Source: Saccopteryx bilineata (lineage: Eukaryota > Chordata > Mammalia > Chiroptera > Emballonuridae). Taken from it: a DNA stretch of 64,000 nt. This document shows positions 36,803-49,101 of the stretch, piece after piece. The notes below the pieces were generated by a model. The model was not told where the DNA came from. It made no database searches and saw only the letters and a list, made by a program, of their open reading frames with translations. The stretch is taken from contig NC_089492.1 of the NCBI RefSeq assembly GCF_036850765.1, forward strand, positions 164,670,296 through 164,734,295. The letters run 5' to 3'. Every line of letters begins with the position of its first letter. Positions within the stretch are counted from its first letter, which is position 1. The position numbers were made by a program, and so were the translations under genes.

Positions 36803-38100
36803 AATGACAAAATACTATCTCTGTTTTTGGCTGTCTGAAAATGTAAAAAACACCAAACTCAAGGACCATATAAAAACAGCCAGTGGGCTGTAGTTTGGCA
36901 ACTCTCATTTTAAGTAATTCAATGGTATTTTAAGGCTGATAGATCCAGCAGAGCCCTAATTTAGGAAAAATAATGAGGGGGAAACTCAAGCCTGCCACTG
37001 TCAGCTAGCCAGCCCACATCACAGCTTTCTTAACATGCCTGGCCTAACAATTCACTCAACCACTTTGAGCTAACCTTTTTATCTATAAAAATTAAATAGT
37101 GATATCACTCTGATCTATACCGACTTCCTCCTGGTGAAGGGACCACTTTACTGAAGTAATAGAGAATCAGGAAGGAAAATGACCCACTCGAAGTTACAAT
37201 GCCAATATCTAAGCCCAGGTGTCTGACTTATACTTCTTTCTGCAAACCCTCCAAACCTCTCAATAGAATATAAACTCTGTGAGCATACGGACCTCATTGG
37301 ACTCATCCTGTGTTATATCCCCAGTGCTAGGCTGGTAGCTGGTGTATAACAGGCATTGAATAGATGCTTGTTGGATAAACGAATGAGAGAAACTTTGAGT
37401 TATGCTGTAGTTCTTCATCTTCTCATGTCAGGGATGCCTTTGAGGAACAGTTTAAATTCTGGGCCATCTCTCCAGATTTACCCAATCTCAGACTGAGAAC
37501 CCTCACTTTGAGTATTTGGCCAACTATTGAAAGAAGATGCTGTTCACATACTCTGAATAGTATCATTTTATATTATTTTTATAAGCATAGTAACAGGATT
37601 CGTCTTATATAAAATGAGAGGTGTCTTTTTGTTGAAATCAGGATGGAGAGGGCGTTAAAGCACTGCTCATTGCTCCTGGGCATTTGTTTAAAACTCTTGA
37701 TTCCCTTGAAAGTGAGCTTCTCAAAATTTACTATTTGAAAATGACCTTTATCAGATTCAATTGCTTCAACATGAGAAGTAACAGCCACAGCCCATTAAGA
37801 TTAACACGCAGTTTTTGTGTTCAGACAGACAACTGTGAGGGAAGTAGCCACTCTTCACTGCCCAGGGCCAGCCCAGTCTGTTACAGGGGGCCTGCTGCCG
37901 TGTCTGTTCTTGTCATTTTCTCACAACTTTCCTTCTCCCTACTCACCTTCTGTTAAGTCAGTGAGAGGGGGTTATTAATATTCAGACCTGATGAAATTCA
38001 GATGTTACCAATTTTTAATCTTTTCTCCTATAAGGCATCTCCTGTTTATGTTCCCTTTTCATTTATACCAGAACTGTGCGATCATGGCTCACGCAGGTAA
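36803..38100. other. Intergenic stretch with an L2 piece
   Basis: An L2-like 3' end on + at about 37265-37385 ('atatccccagtgctaggctg', 'aatagatgcttgttggataa'). Nothing else recognised. Confidence 0.5.
37265..37385 (+). repeat. L2 3'-end fragment
   Basis: Follows the L2 3' pattern of 'tatccccagtgctag', then 'tggtgtataacaggcattga', then a 'ttgttggataaacgaatgag' end. Confidence 0.6.
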
Positions 38101-38105
38101 ATATA

Positions 38106-38338
38106 CTGCTCACAAAAATTAGGGGATATTTTATAATGAATATGAAGCAATAAAAAAAGCATTTGATTTTTTTTAACCAAACAACAGCAGAAAAGCTGTT
38201 GATAAGTCAAAGAAAGTTTGATTATGCAAATGAGATGCAAAAACAACTTTTATTTCATTGGTGAAAATGCACTATTCAAAAGGCTGAAAAGTACTCGAGT
38301 ATCTGCACTTTCCCTGATCCCCTAAATTTTGTGAGCAG
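38106..38338. mobile_element. Tc1/mariner-type MITE, 233 bp
   Basis: Terminal inverted repeats CTGCTCACAAAAATTAGGGG and CTGCTCACAAAATTTAGGGG; TA at 38104-38105 and a mutated TG at 38339-38340. No transposase sequence inside. Similar 'ctgctcaaaaaaat' ends are known from Tc1-like elements; the family call is inference. Confidence 0.75.
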
Positions 38339-38340
38339 TG

Positions 38341-39423
38341 TGGTAAGATTAAGGATATTTTGTTTTCACAGAATGCCATAAAAACAAAATCTGCTGTTTA
38401 TGGAGACTTAAGAAAATATTAAGGTACTGCCTTTGCCTGCTACTCCCTTCACACTTTTTCACTGCATCTCCCCCAAACCCCCCAAAAAAGTTCCATTGTA
38501 AAACAAGAGTATTTTTTTTTCAGTTTCTGGGATAAATCACTCTATTCACATTTTGGTCATGTCATATTTAATTTCTCTTTATGGCACTATTACTAGAGCT
38601 CATATTCAGCCACATCAATTGTTAAAAGTACTTAAGCACTTCCCTCTGAGTAGGTGAATAGCTGCTGTGGTGAACCCTCCAAATGCCTTTGCTACCCCAC
38701 CCCTCCCACAGTCCAGCACCTAAAGGGTTAATGCTTCCTGCCCTTCCAGGACCCCACTCTAAGACTATGGCCAACATCTCTTCTGATTGGTCAGTACCGG
38801 TGCCATACCAGTTAAAAAAATCCACCTATTTATTACCATAAAATTGTATTAATACATATATGTGGTATATATAAGTGACTAAGGGCATAGACTTCTGTTT
38901 TGCTCATTGTGGTGTTCCCAATGTCTCCTTGAACAGTCCCTGACATGTAGTAGACTTTTAAATAATTGCTACAAGGAAAACTACAGTATGTTTATGCTTG
39001 CAGTATCAAAGAATTAAGAGCTACAAGCAGGAGAACCACTTTGGGGAACTACTTGGTGAGTCCTAGGAGCAGGAAAGACAGGAGTTAAGTGACTCCCTAT
39101 CATCCTTTTTGTAAACAAGCCAAATGATCTGTCCTTCAATTAATAGCCTTGCTTCACAACGTTAACTCATTAATTTGCTTTTTTCCAGGAAGGTGGATAT
39201 AAGCAAAGATTGGGTTTCAGGTCCCAATTGTCTCATTAATGACCAAAGACTAGACCTGGAGGTAGAAGCTAGTGGTCTTATCCTAAGCCAAAAAGGCGCA
39301 GGTGCCCTGGGAGGGCTCTGAGGGGAGGAAGCATTGTTGCTGACGGGGTCTGTGCAGTCTCCTGTGGTGGTGGAGATGGAGTCACCAAAAATAAATGATG
39401 TGAGCTGTAAAGCCTAAGTGGCC
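38341..39423. other. Intergenic stretch with an L2-like piece
   Basis: An L2-like 3' piece at about 38880-38970 ('gtgttcccaatgtctccttg', 'acatgtagtagacttttaaa'). Otherwise nothing recognised. Confidence 0.45.
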
Positions 39424-39425
39424 AG

Positions 39426-39651
39426 CCTGACCTGTGGTGGCGCAGTGGATAAAGCGTCGACCTGGAAATGCTGAGGTCGCCGGTTCAAAACCCTGGGCTT
39501 GCCTGGTCAAGGCACATATGGGAGTTGATGCTTCCTGCTCCTCCCCCTTCTCTCTCTCTGTCTCTCTCTTCTCTCCCTCTCTCTCTCCTTTCTAAAATGA
39601 ATAAATAAAATAAATAAATAAATAAATAAAATTAAAAAAAAAAAAAAAAAA
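39426..39651 (+). mobile_element. VES/Rhin-type short tRNA SINE
   Basis: Head 'gcctgacctgtggtggcgca', B box 'ggttcaaaacc', (CT)n segment, then (AATA)n and an 18-A tail. Confidence 0.93.
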
Positions 39652-40196
39652 GCTGACAGCTGGTCTCCGCACATACAGGAGAGACAGCACTTGTAGTGGC
39701 TTCATACCTACCACTGGAGCGTCCTGCAGCTAAAGCTCACCTACACACACCTGGGCATCAGTGTGTCTCCCTTGCTGGGAAAGGAAACAGAATAAATATA
39801 TAATTAGTGGAATCCAAAATTCAGTGTGGCGCATATTAAGAGTTCTCTAGCACTTCCTTTCCTTAATCGCCACCTGTGAATGCTCCTGCACTTTTTTTGA
39901 ATCTGTTTCCAGCCTGTGCCATCTCTTATTCTCTAATTTTACTCTGTGACATTTAATCTTGTATTTGTTCTAAATTTGCTTTTTTTTTTTTAAGATTCAA
40001 GGAGTACCTGCAAGCATAGCATTTTATAATTCGGTGGTCATTTAGTTCCACACCTCACTACCCCAGTGTCTCTTCCTTGTGTAATTATCTGCAGAAGCAT
40101 ATAGCTCTTAACCCGGTCCCATGTTCTTGGGGGACTGTTACCTGGCTAGTAACCATAAACTGTGTTTTTGGATCCATTACTGTTCTTTATTTTATT

Positions 40197-40607
40197 ATTT
40201 TTTAAGCTGGGGGGAAGAGAGAGACAGGGAAATATTGATTTGTTGTTCCACTTATTTATGCATTCATTGGTTGTTGATTCTTTTTTTTTTTAATTTCCAT
40301 TTTTATTTATTTATTTATTTTTTATTTTATTATTTTTTTTTAATTCATTTTAGAAAGGAGAGAGAGAGGGAGAGAGAGAGAGAGAGAAGGGGGGAGGAGC
40401 AGGGAGCATCAACTCCCATATGTGCCTTGACCAGGCAAGCCCAAGGTTTCGAACCGGCAACCTCAGCATTTCCAGGTCGACACTTTATCCACTGCGCCAC
40501 CACAGGTCAGGCGGTTGTTGATTCTTATATGTGCTCTGACCAGGGATTGAACTCACAACCTTGGCATATCAGGATGATGCTCTAACCAACTGAGTTACCC
40601 CGCCAGG
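40197..40607 (-). mobile_element. Older VES-like SINE split by a younger SINE
   Basis: Outer parts 40197-40282 and 40513-40607; minus-strand head near 40607 ('ccctggcggggtaactcagt'), B-box-like 'agttcaatccc'. The insert at 40283-40512 duplicated GGTTGTTGATTCTT. Confidence 0.85.
40283..40512 (-). mobile_element. VES/Rhin-type short tRNA SINE
   Basis: Minus-strand head at 40512 ('gcctgacctgtggtggcgca'), purine-rich tract, T-rich end. Perfect 14-bp target duplication GGTTGTTGATTCTT (40269-40282 and 40513-40526). Confidence 0.94.
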
Positions 40608-40619
40608 GCAGCTCCATGA

Positions 40620-40790
40620 CCATTCTTAATCACACCAAAGAGATGTGTGTTTTCTTCCTCTGGACAGCAAAATAATGGAGGAGAAACAGGTCACAATCTG
40701 CCTTCTCAGCTTTAGTACTGTAAACAGTTTCCTTTTTTGGTCTATTTAGTTGTGCATTTTGCATTTTTGCTCTTTGTTGATTTCACTGTT
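40620..40790 (+). mobile_element. Tigger element, left part, split by the retroviral copy
   Basis: 'gcatttttgctctttgttga' then 'tttcactg' is the sequence that precedes the transposase start in Tigger elements; the other side resumes at 55192 with the transposase start region. The whole 40791-55191 block is thus an insertion in one Tigger. The left end is approximate. Confidence 0.7.
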
Positions 40791-40813
40791 TTTTTTTTTT
40801 TGTTTTTTTTTTT
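40791..40813 (-). other. Poly(A) tract of the processed retroviral copy
   Basis: Poly-T on + with a single G, directly next to the end of R ('accagag' at 40814). It is the 3' poly(A) of a reverse-transcribed RNA; a provirus would have U5 here. Confidence 0.88.
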
Positions 40814-41150
40814 ACCAGAGTAACAGGCTTTATTGAAAGGAAGAAAGGAACCCTGCCGGGCACTTCTCCTGGGGGAGAAGAGCGCCCAGTTACAGGCTAG
40901 GGGCGAGTTATATAGTGTTTGGGAGAGCCTGAGGGGATACTGAGGCAAAAGTCCTGGTATGTCCGGAGCCCCTCCTTGGGGCGGCTTCTCAGCTTTTTGG
41001 AATTCCTCTGTCTCAGGGGCAATAGTCCAGTAAGGGTGAGGTCTGACAGATAAGTGGAACATCAAGAGGGCAGTTTGGAATTTACATATCTATCATTTCT
41101 CAACTCTGTGGTTACATATAAAAGAAAGGCAGTTATTAATTTTATAATAT
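40814..41150 (-). repeat. 3' U3-R of the retroviral copy
   Basis: R is 40814-40883 (70 bases), near-identical to 55121-55190. AATAAA lies at 40829-40834 (minus strand). TATATAAC is at 40907-40914, 31 bases before R. U3 extends left of that on the minus strand to about 41150; its outer edge is not sharp. Confidence 0.85.
40907..40914 (-). promoter_or_regulatory. Retroviral U3 TATA box
   Basis: TATATAAC on the minus strand. Its first base is 31 bases upstream of the R start inferred from the truncated 5' copy, the usual TATA-to-start spacing. Confidence 0.8.
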
Positions 41151-42040
41151 ACGGTAAGGGGTGATGAGGAGAAAGGGGAGAAAAAATTGGAAAATTATTG
41201 CTTTTTCTGGAGAGAACTCAAGAAGAGAACCTTGCCAAGTCAAGTCCCTCATCCAGTTAAGGAGGTCATCAATTTCCATGCTGTAAGGTCTGAACCAGGC
41301 GATGTCCCCAAAAACCTGAGTGAAGAAGTAAAAAAATTTTGCAAGGAAATAATTGTGAATTCCTTGCTGTGAGTGCCAAGTGGACAGTGACATGGTGATA
41401 CATGGTCTCCTGGATGAGCCTCATGAGACATGCTGGTCTGGTTTTTCTCAAATGGGAGAACATGTGGAGATTTTTAGAGACAGGGAACCTGTTGGTGTAA
41501 GTTTTTAGAAGGACTGAATATTAAAAGGAAGGGGGTTTGGAAAACACTCAGGAGGGAACTTCTAGGGCTGAGGGGTGGCTTCTTCCTGCTGTCATCCCTA
41601 CCTATTTGATATTTCCCTTGTGAAGTTCTCCTTGGGGTGTTGGGGATAGGAGTGTAGGAGCATTTGATTGTAGGTAATCCTAGAGATCTCTCTCCTCCAG
41701 GCCTGTAGGAACTTGATAAAGAAGGGGGCAGGCCTGGCCAGGTGGTGGCGCAGTGGATAGAGCGTCGGACTGGGATGCGGAAGGACCCAGGTTCGAGACC
41801 CCGAGGTCGCCAGCTTGAGCGCGGGCTCATCTGGTTTGAGCAATGAGCTCACCAGCTTAGACCCAAGGTCGCTAGCTCCAGCAGGGGGTTACTCGGTCTG
41901 CTGAAGGCCCGCGGTCAAGGCACATGTGAGAAAGCAATCAATGAACAACTAAGAAGATGCAACGCGCAACGAGAAACTGATGATTGATGCTTCTCATCTC
42001 TCTCCGTTCCTGTCTGTCTGTCCCTGTCTATCTCTGCCTC

Positions 42041-42094
<54 letters not shown>

Positions 42095-43000
42095 AGGGGG
42101 CAAATATTTGGAGATTAGGAATGCAGAGATAAGGAGGGTTGTATAGTGGGGGGGGGGGGAGGTGAAAGTTTTTCCATGGTAAAGAGAGATATTTTTCCTG
42201 GCAGCCCTGGAGAGAGTGGTTAGCTTGAGCTAAAAGAAGTGTTTCATGTCCATTTGTAGGCTTCTTCAGCCAAGAAGACCCAGCGATCTTGTCCTCTTAC
42301 TATGTGAAGGGTAAAAAGACTGAGAAGCGTTGAGGTAAATGCTATTTATTCTCCTAGTTCTTCAGGGACACGGCAGAGCTTTAGGGTTAGGGGACCTGTA
42401 GGGGTTGAAAGATAGGATTTAGGAGGTTTGCTGATATAGGGTTTCAGATTTTTCTGTTTTGCGGGGGCAGGTTTCAGGGTTGGTGTGTAGGGTTAGGTAG
42501 ATTTTTTCTATTTTCTGATTGGCGAAGGTCTGCATGCGGTTCTATAAGAAAGTACCGACCAAACATAAGAGGCAGGGTCCAAAAGTTAGAAAAATAAATA
42601 GGAGAGTGAGTGGACTAATGAAAGGCAATAGTCAAGACACCCAGTTTGTGTGAAACCACTGATTCCATATTTACAAATTCACTGGGCTTCAGAGAGAGAG
42701 AGAGAGAGAGAGCAAATAGGAATAAGACAGGGAAGTAGCAAGTCCCCCTGCCCCTAGATCTACTTTTGTAGAAATTCTTAAAGCAACAAGAAGAAAAATT
42801 ACCTGTATAGCTCATTTGGTCCTTAGATTGATGGGTCGTGTATTAGGAATTTAAAGAGGCCCATGGGGTGGGATTAGGTTGATTTTTGGGGTGAGATAGA
42901 TTAGGGTACAGGTTTCTGTTCAATTAGTAGGGAGATACGTATAGGTGTTGGTCCCATATGAGTAGAAAGCCCCTTATTGGGTGAGGTAGGCTGAGAGGTG
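41151..43000 (-). pseudogene. Retroviral env remnant
   Basis: Degenerate env region. At about 42850-42990 on the minus strand, in split frames, there is the pattern of an LP..NWT (here with a stop) followed by TCTL and LTP.INLIPP, which sits near the surface/transmembrane junction of gammaretroviral env. No continuous frame; a SINE is inserted at 41731-42089. Not a functional envelope. Downstream transmembrane parts are not recognised with certainty. Confidence 0.6.
41731..42089 (+). mobile_element. Young long VES/Rhin SINE with 49-A tail
   Basis: Head 'ggcctggccaggtggtggcg', B box 'aggttcgagacc', internal 'aaggtcgctagctccagcag', 'aaagcaatcaatgaacaact'. A pure run of 49 As at 42044-42092 (its last bases overlap the target duplication). 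Perfect target duplication AAAGAAGGGGGCA (41718-41730 and 42090-42102). Confidence 0.95.
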
Positions 43001-43816
43001 AATAGAGAATAGAAGGACAAGGGGTCAGTTTTGTTTCTCTGTTTCTAAGCTCCAGATGGTCAGAGTGGAGGAAAGAGTCACCCTTAGCAGCAGTGGGAGT
43101 TGTCAGGATCATGGTGTGTGGACCTGTCTATGTGAAAGTCAGTCCTTGGGTGATGTACTGCTGGAAGCACCTCTTGGACAGTCTTTGAACAGTTTGCTAG
43201 TAACCTGTAAATCCTGCAAGTACTTAGGGAAAGGGTGGTTACATTTCTACACTTTGTAGTTAGAGTTTAAGTCCTAGTGACCACTGCTTCTAGCTGGAAT
43301 TAGCAGGAGGTCCCAGCCTATAATAGGCATGGGACATTGAGATAAGAGGAACAAAGGAGATATTATACATTAAATAAAGTAACAAACTCAGACTGTCAAT
43401 ACCCACAGTAGAGATCTTTGAGGGATAAATAAAACTTAATATTCAAGCAAGGCATAGTAGATGGCCCTTGTGTTTATAAGAAATGAGATTAGCTTATCTG
43501 CTACTTGGAAGAAATACCTTGGGCTCCTGAACGATGTTCTTGGGCTTTCAGTGGCAATTCCCAGCATGCTGGGCAAGGTCAAGTTACAGGTAGCTAGAGC
43601 AGGGCTAGAAGAGACTGAACCCTCCCTCCATGGAGCAAGGGGGCAACTTACCTTCTCGTGTCCCTCTTTCCACAGCACAGATGTGTCCCTTGATGGGGCC
43701 GGGAAGCCTGGCAGGCTCAGTTTAATGGCCTTTCTTTCCACTCTGGAGCAGGGCCCTGATGGAATCCTATGAAGTCTCTTAGGGTGCTGGAGCCAAAAGC
43801 TGGTATTTCCTGACTT

Positions 43817-44012
43817 TTTCTTTTTTTAAAAATTAATTAATTAATTCATTCATTTTAGAAAGGGGGGGGAGAGAGAGGAGAGAGAGAAGGAGGACAGGAG
43901 CAGGAAGCATCAACTCCCATATGTGCCTTGACCAGGCAAGCCCAGGGTTTCAAACCTGCGACCTCAGCATTTCCAGGTCGATGCTTTATCCACTGCGCCA
44001 CCACAGTCAGGC
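43817..44012 (-). mobile_element. VES/Rhin-type short tRNA SINE
   Basis: Minus-strand head at 44012 ('gcctgactgtggtggcgcag'), B-box-like 'ggtttgaaacc', purine tract, A-rich tail. Target duplication TCCTGACTT (43808-43816 and 44013-44021). Confidence 0.92.
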
Positions 44013-44142
44013 TCCTGACTTCTTTTGGACCTTATTTGCCTTTTCTGTTACTTCCTTGGTCATTATAGACCTTAAAAACCATGCTCAGAAGATCTCACTG
44101 AGGGGCTTGACTAAGAGAGCAAAATTGGAAATCCAGTGTTTA

Positions 44143-44355
44143 TTTATTTATTTATTTATTTATATTTTTATTTATTTTAAAAAAATTTTATTTATTCATT
44201 TTAGAGAAGAGAGAGAGAGAGAGAAAGAAAGGGGGGGAGGAGCAGGAAGCATCAACGCCCATATATGCCTTGACCGGGCAGGCCCAGGGTTTTGAACCGG
44301 CAACCTCAGCATTCCAGGTTGACGCTTTATCCACTACGCCACCACAGGTCAGGCA
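44143..44355 (-). mobile_element. VES/Rhin-type short tRNA SINE
   Basis: Minus-strand head at 44355 ('gcctgacctgtggtggcgta'). Perfect 15-bp target duplication GAAATCCAGTGTTTA (44128-44142 and 44356-44370). Confidence 0.94.
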
Positions 44356-45268
44356 GAAATCCAGTGTTTAAAGAGGCCTGTTAGGCGATGCCTAGATAGA
44401 CTATGGACTGAAAATAAAGTTAACCCTTAGCAGAGAGGACACGATATCACTTCATAGTGAGGAAGTTAAGAAGGGTGGAGGTGTGTCTCCTTGAGGCAGG
44501 CAGGGAGGGGCTGCCGAGGAGTAGGTCATCTACATATTGTAAGAGAGTACTAGTTTTGAGATTGCCTGCCGAAACAGGTGTGGGCTGTTTTTGATCCCCT
44601 GGGGTAAGACAATCCAGGTAAATTGCTGGGCTGCATTAGTGTCTGGGTAAAGGCAAACAGAAAGTAAGAGTCAGGGTGTAAGAATGGTAAAGAAGGCATC
44701 CTTGAGGTCTAGGATCATGAAGTGAGTGGTGTTTGAAGGAATGTGTGACAGTAACCTGTAGAGATTAGGGACTACTGGATGGAGGGGAATTACTGCCTCA
44801 TTGATTAGGTGTAAGGCTTGTACAATCAATAAGCCCCTGAAGGTTTTCAAACAGGAAGGATGGGGGTATTGCAGGGAGAGTCCGTGGGGATGAGTAAACT
44901 TGGTTTAAGAGGTGGGTAATTATTGGTTTAAGGCCCTAGAAACAGACACAGTTACACATTAAACAAAGACTTTACATAAAAGTTATGAATTAAGGAATTT
45001 ATTTATTTTTTTAAAATAATTTTATTTTTTTAATGAGGCAACATCAATAAATCAGGATACATATATTCAAAGATAACAAGTCCAGGTTATCTTGTCGTTC
45101 AATTATGTTGCATACCCATCACCCAAAGTCAGATTGTCCTCTGTCACCTTCTATCTAGTTTTCTTTGTGCCCCTCCCCCTCCCCCTTTCCCTCTCCCTTT
45201 CCCCCCTCCCCCTGTAACCACCAAACTCTTATCAATGTCTCTTAGTTTCACTTTTATGTCCCACCTAC

Positions 45269-48200
45269 TTATGGAATAATGCAGTTCCTGGTTTTTTCTG
45301 ATTTACTTATTTCGTTTCGTATCATGTTATCAAGATCCCACCATTTTGCTGTAAATGATCCGATGTCATCATTTCTTATGGCTGAGTAGTATTCCATAGT
45401 GTATATGTGCCACATCTTCTTTATCCAGTCATCTATTGACGGGCTTTTTGGTTGTTTCCATGTCCTGGCCACTGTGAACAATGCTGCAATAAACATGGGG
45501 CTGCATGTGTCTTTACGTATCAATGTTTCTGAGTTTTTGGGGTATATACCCAGTAGAGGGATTGCTGGGTCATAAGGTAGTTCTATTTTCAGTTTTTGGA
45601 GGAAACACCATACTTTCTTCCATAATTGTTGTACTACTTTACATTCCCACCAACAGTGTATGAGGGTTCCTTTTTCTCCACAGCTTCTCCAACATTTGCT
45701 ATTACCTGTCTTGCTAATAATAGCTAATCGAACAGGTGTGAGGTGGTATCTCATTGCAGTTTTGATTTGCATTTCTCTAATAGCTAAAGAAGATGAGCAT
45801 CTTTTCATATATCTGTTGGCCATTTGTATTTCTTCCTGGGAGAAGTGTCTGTTCATATCCTCTTCCCATTTTTTTTTATTGGATTGTTTGTTTGTTTGTT
45901 GTTGAGTTTTATGAGTTCTTTGTATATTTTGGATATTAGGCCCTTATCTGAGCTGTTGTTTGAAAATATCATTTCCCATTTAGTTGGCTTTCTGTTTATT
46001 TTGTTATCAGTTTCTCTTGCTGAGCAAAAACTTCTTAGTCTGATGTAGTCCCATTCATTAATTTTTGCCTTCACTTCTCTTGCCTGTGGAGTCAAATTCA
46101 TAAAATGCTCTTTAAAACCCAGGTCCATGAGTTGAGTACCTATGTTTTCTTCTATGTATTTAATTGTTTCAGGTCTTATGTTTAGATCTTTGATCCATTT
46201 TGAGTTAATTTTTGTACAGGGGGAGAGACTGTAGTCTAGTTTCATTCTTTTGCATGTGGCTTTCCAGTTTTCCCAGCACCATTTATTGAAGAGGTTTTCT
46301 TTTCTCCATTGTGTGTTGTTGGCCCCTTTATCAAAAATTATTCGACTATATATATGTGGTTTTATTTCTGGACTTTCTATTCTGTTCCATTGGTCTGAGT
46401 GTCTATTTTTCTGCCAATACCATGCTGTTTTGATTGTCGTGGCCCTATAATATAGTTTGAAGTCAGGTATTGTAATGCCCCCAGCTTCATTCTTTTTCTT
46501 TAGGATTGCTTTGGCTATTCGGGGTTTTTTATAGTTCCATATAAATCTGATGATTTTTTGCTCTATTTCTTTAAAAAATGTCCTTGGAATTTTGATGGGA
46601 ATTGCATTAAATTTGTATATTGCTTTGGGTAATATAGCCATCTTGATTATATTTATTCTTCCTAACCAAGAACAAGGTATATTCTTCCATCTCATTATAT
46701 ATTTTTCAATTTCCCTTAACAATGGTTTATAGTTTTCATTAAATAAGTCCTTTACATTCTTTGTTATGTTTACTCCTAGGTATTTTATTTTTTTTGTTGC
46801 AATCGTGAAGGGGATTATTCTTTTGAGTTCGTTCTCAATTGTTTCATTGTTGGCATATAGAAAAACTATGGACTTTTGTATGTTAATTTTGTATCCTGCG
46901 ACCTTACTGTATTGGCTTATTGTTTCTAGTAGTCTTTTTGTGGATTCTTTGGGGTTTTCGGTGTATAGGATCATATCATCTGCAAAAAGTGATACCTTTA
47001 CTTCTTCTTTTCTGATATGGATGCCTTTTATTTCTTTGTCTTGTCTGATTGCTCTGGCTAGAACCTCTAGTTCTGATTGCTCTGGCTAGAACCACATTAA
47101 ATAAGAGTGGAGAGAGTGGACAACCCTGTCTTGTTCCTGATTTAAGGGGGAAAGCCTTCAGTTTAGTGCCATTTAATATGATGTTAGCTGGTGGTTTATC
47201 ATATATGGCCTTTATCATGTTGAGATATTTTCCTTCTGTACCCATTTTGTTGAGAGTCTTAAACATAAAATTGTGTTGTATTTTATCAAAAGCCTTTTCT
47301 GCGTCTATTGATAAGATCATGTGGTTTTTGTTCTTTGTTTTGTTGATATGGTGTATTATTATGTTAACCGTTTTACGTATGTTGAACCATCCTTGAGATT
47401 CTGGGATGAATCCCACTTGATCATGATGTATTATTTTTTTAATATGTTGTTGTATTCGATGTGCTAGCATTTTGTTTAGTATTTTAGCATCTGTATTCAT
47501 TAGAGATATTGGTCTGTAGTTTTCTTTTTTTGTGCCATCCTTGCCAGTTTTCGGTATGAGGTTTATGTTGGCCTCATAAAATGTGTTTGGAAGTATTGCT
47601 TCTTCTTCAATTTTTTGGAAGACTTTGAGTAGAATAGGAACCAAGTCTTCTTTGAATGTTTGATAAAATTCGCTGGTATAGCCGTCAGGGCCTGGACTTT
47701 TATTTTTGGGGAGGTTTTTTATGGTTTTTTCTATTTCTTCTCTACTAATAGGTCTGTTTAGGCTTTCTGCTTCTTCATGACTCAGTCTAGGAAGGTTGTA
47801 TTGTTCTAGGAATTTATCCATTTCTTCTAGGTTGTTGAATTTAGTGGCATAAAGTTTTTCATAGTATTCTACAATAATTCTTTGTATATCTACGGTGTCC
47901 GTGGTGATTTCTCCTCTTTCATTTTGGATTTTGTTTATATGAGTTCTTTCTCTTTTTTCCTTGGTGAGTCTTGCCAAGGGTTTGTCAATTTTGTTGAACT
48001 TTTCAAAGAACCAGCTCCTTGTTATATTCATTTTTTCTATAGTTTTTCTGTTCTCTAATTCATTTATTTCTGCTCTGATTTTTATTATCTCCTTTCTTCA
48101 GCTGGTTTTGGGTTTTCTTTGTTCTTCTTTTTATAGTTCCTTAAGGTGTGAAGTTAAATGGTTTACTTGGGCTCTCTTGTTTGTTCATATAGGCCTGAAG

Positions 48201-49101
48201 TGATATGAACTTCCCTCTTATCACCGCTTTTGCTGCATCCCATAGATTCTGATATGTCGTATTGTCATTTTCATTAGTCTGTATATATCTTTTGATCTCT
48301 GCACTTATTTCTTTTTTGACCCATTCATTTTTTAAAAGTATGTTGTTTAGTTTCCACATTTTTGTGGGACTTTTTTCCTCTTTTTTGCAGTTGAATTCTA
48401 GTTTCAAGGCTTTATGATCAGAAAATATGCTTGGTACAACTTCGATTTTTCTGAATTTGCTAATGTTGTTTTTGTGGCCCAATATATGGTCAATTCTTGA
48501 GAATGATCCATGTACACTGGAGAAAAATGTATACTCAGTCACTTTGGGATGAAATGTCCTGTAGATGTCTATGATATCCAGGTGCTCTAGTGTTTTGTTT
48601 AAGGCCACTATGTCTTTGTTGATTCTCTGTTTGGATGACCTATCTAGAGCCATCAGCGGTGTATTGAGGTCTCCAAGTATGATTGTATTTTTGTTAGTTT
48701 TTGCTTTAAGGTCAATAAGTAGCTGTCATATGTTTCGGTGCTCCTTGGTTTGGTGCATATATATTAAGAATTGTTATGTCTTCTTGATTCAGTGTCCCCT
48801 TAGCCATTATGAAATAGCCATTTTTGTCTCTGAGTACTTTTGCTGTCTTATAGTCAGCATTATCAGATATGAGTATTGCTACGCCTGCTTTTTTTTGGAT
48901 GTTATTTGCTTGGAGTATTGTTTTCCAGCCTTTCACTTTGAATTTGTTTTTATCCATGTTACTTAGATGAGTTTCCTGTAGGCAGCATACAGTTGGATTT
49001 TCTTTTTTAATCCATTCTGCTACTCTGTGCCTTTTTATTGGTGAGTTTAATCCGTTTACATTTAGTGTAATTATTGACACTTGTGAGTTCCCTATTGCCA
49101 T
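45269..49101 (-). pseudogene. L1 ORF2 (endonuclease-reverse transcriptase), broken
   Basis: Starts at ATG 49101 (MAIGNSQVSIITLNVNGLNS, the apurinic-like endonuclease start) and ends with a stop at 45269-45271, about 1275 codons, the normal L1 ORF2 length. Domains: endonuclease (49101 to about 48400), reverse transcriptase (about 47760-46600, with [26 protein letters not shown] and the catalytic FADD near 46980), C-terminal Cys region near 45650 ([16 protein letters not shown]). Frameshifts at about 48715, 48100, 47065 (a 19-base copied insert) and 45860 (T run). In life ORF2p nicks DNA and copies RNA; this copy cannot. Confidence 0.93.

Larger units (their letters stand above)
43030..44987 (-). 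pseudogene. Retroviral pol remnant (RT to integrase)
   Basis: Broken gammaretrovirus-like polymerase on the minus strand. Reverse transcriptase motifs: LDLKDAFF (44688-44711) and the catalytic YVDD (44525-44536) in the context LLQYVDDLLLGS. The integrase C-terminal end, MILTTPTAAK, is at about 43083-43112. Several stops and frameshifts separate them and two SINEs are inserted (43817, 44143). The L1 at 45002 begins just upstream of RT; protease and most of gag are not seen on its other side, so an earlier internal deletion is likely. Confidence 0.88.

Noticed and set aside
40121..40585. 154-codon open frame on +
   Set aside because: Composed of two nested SINEs read in reverse.
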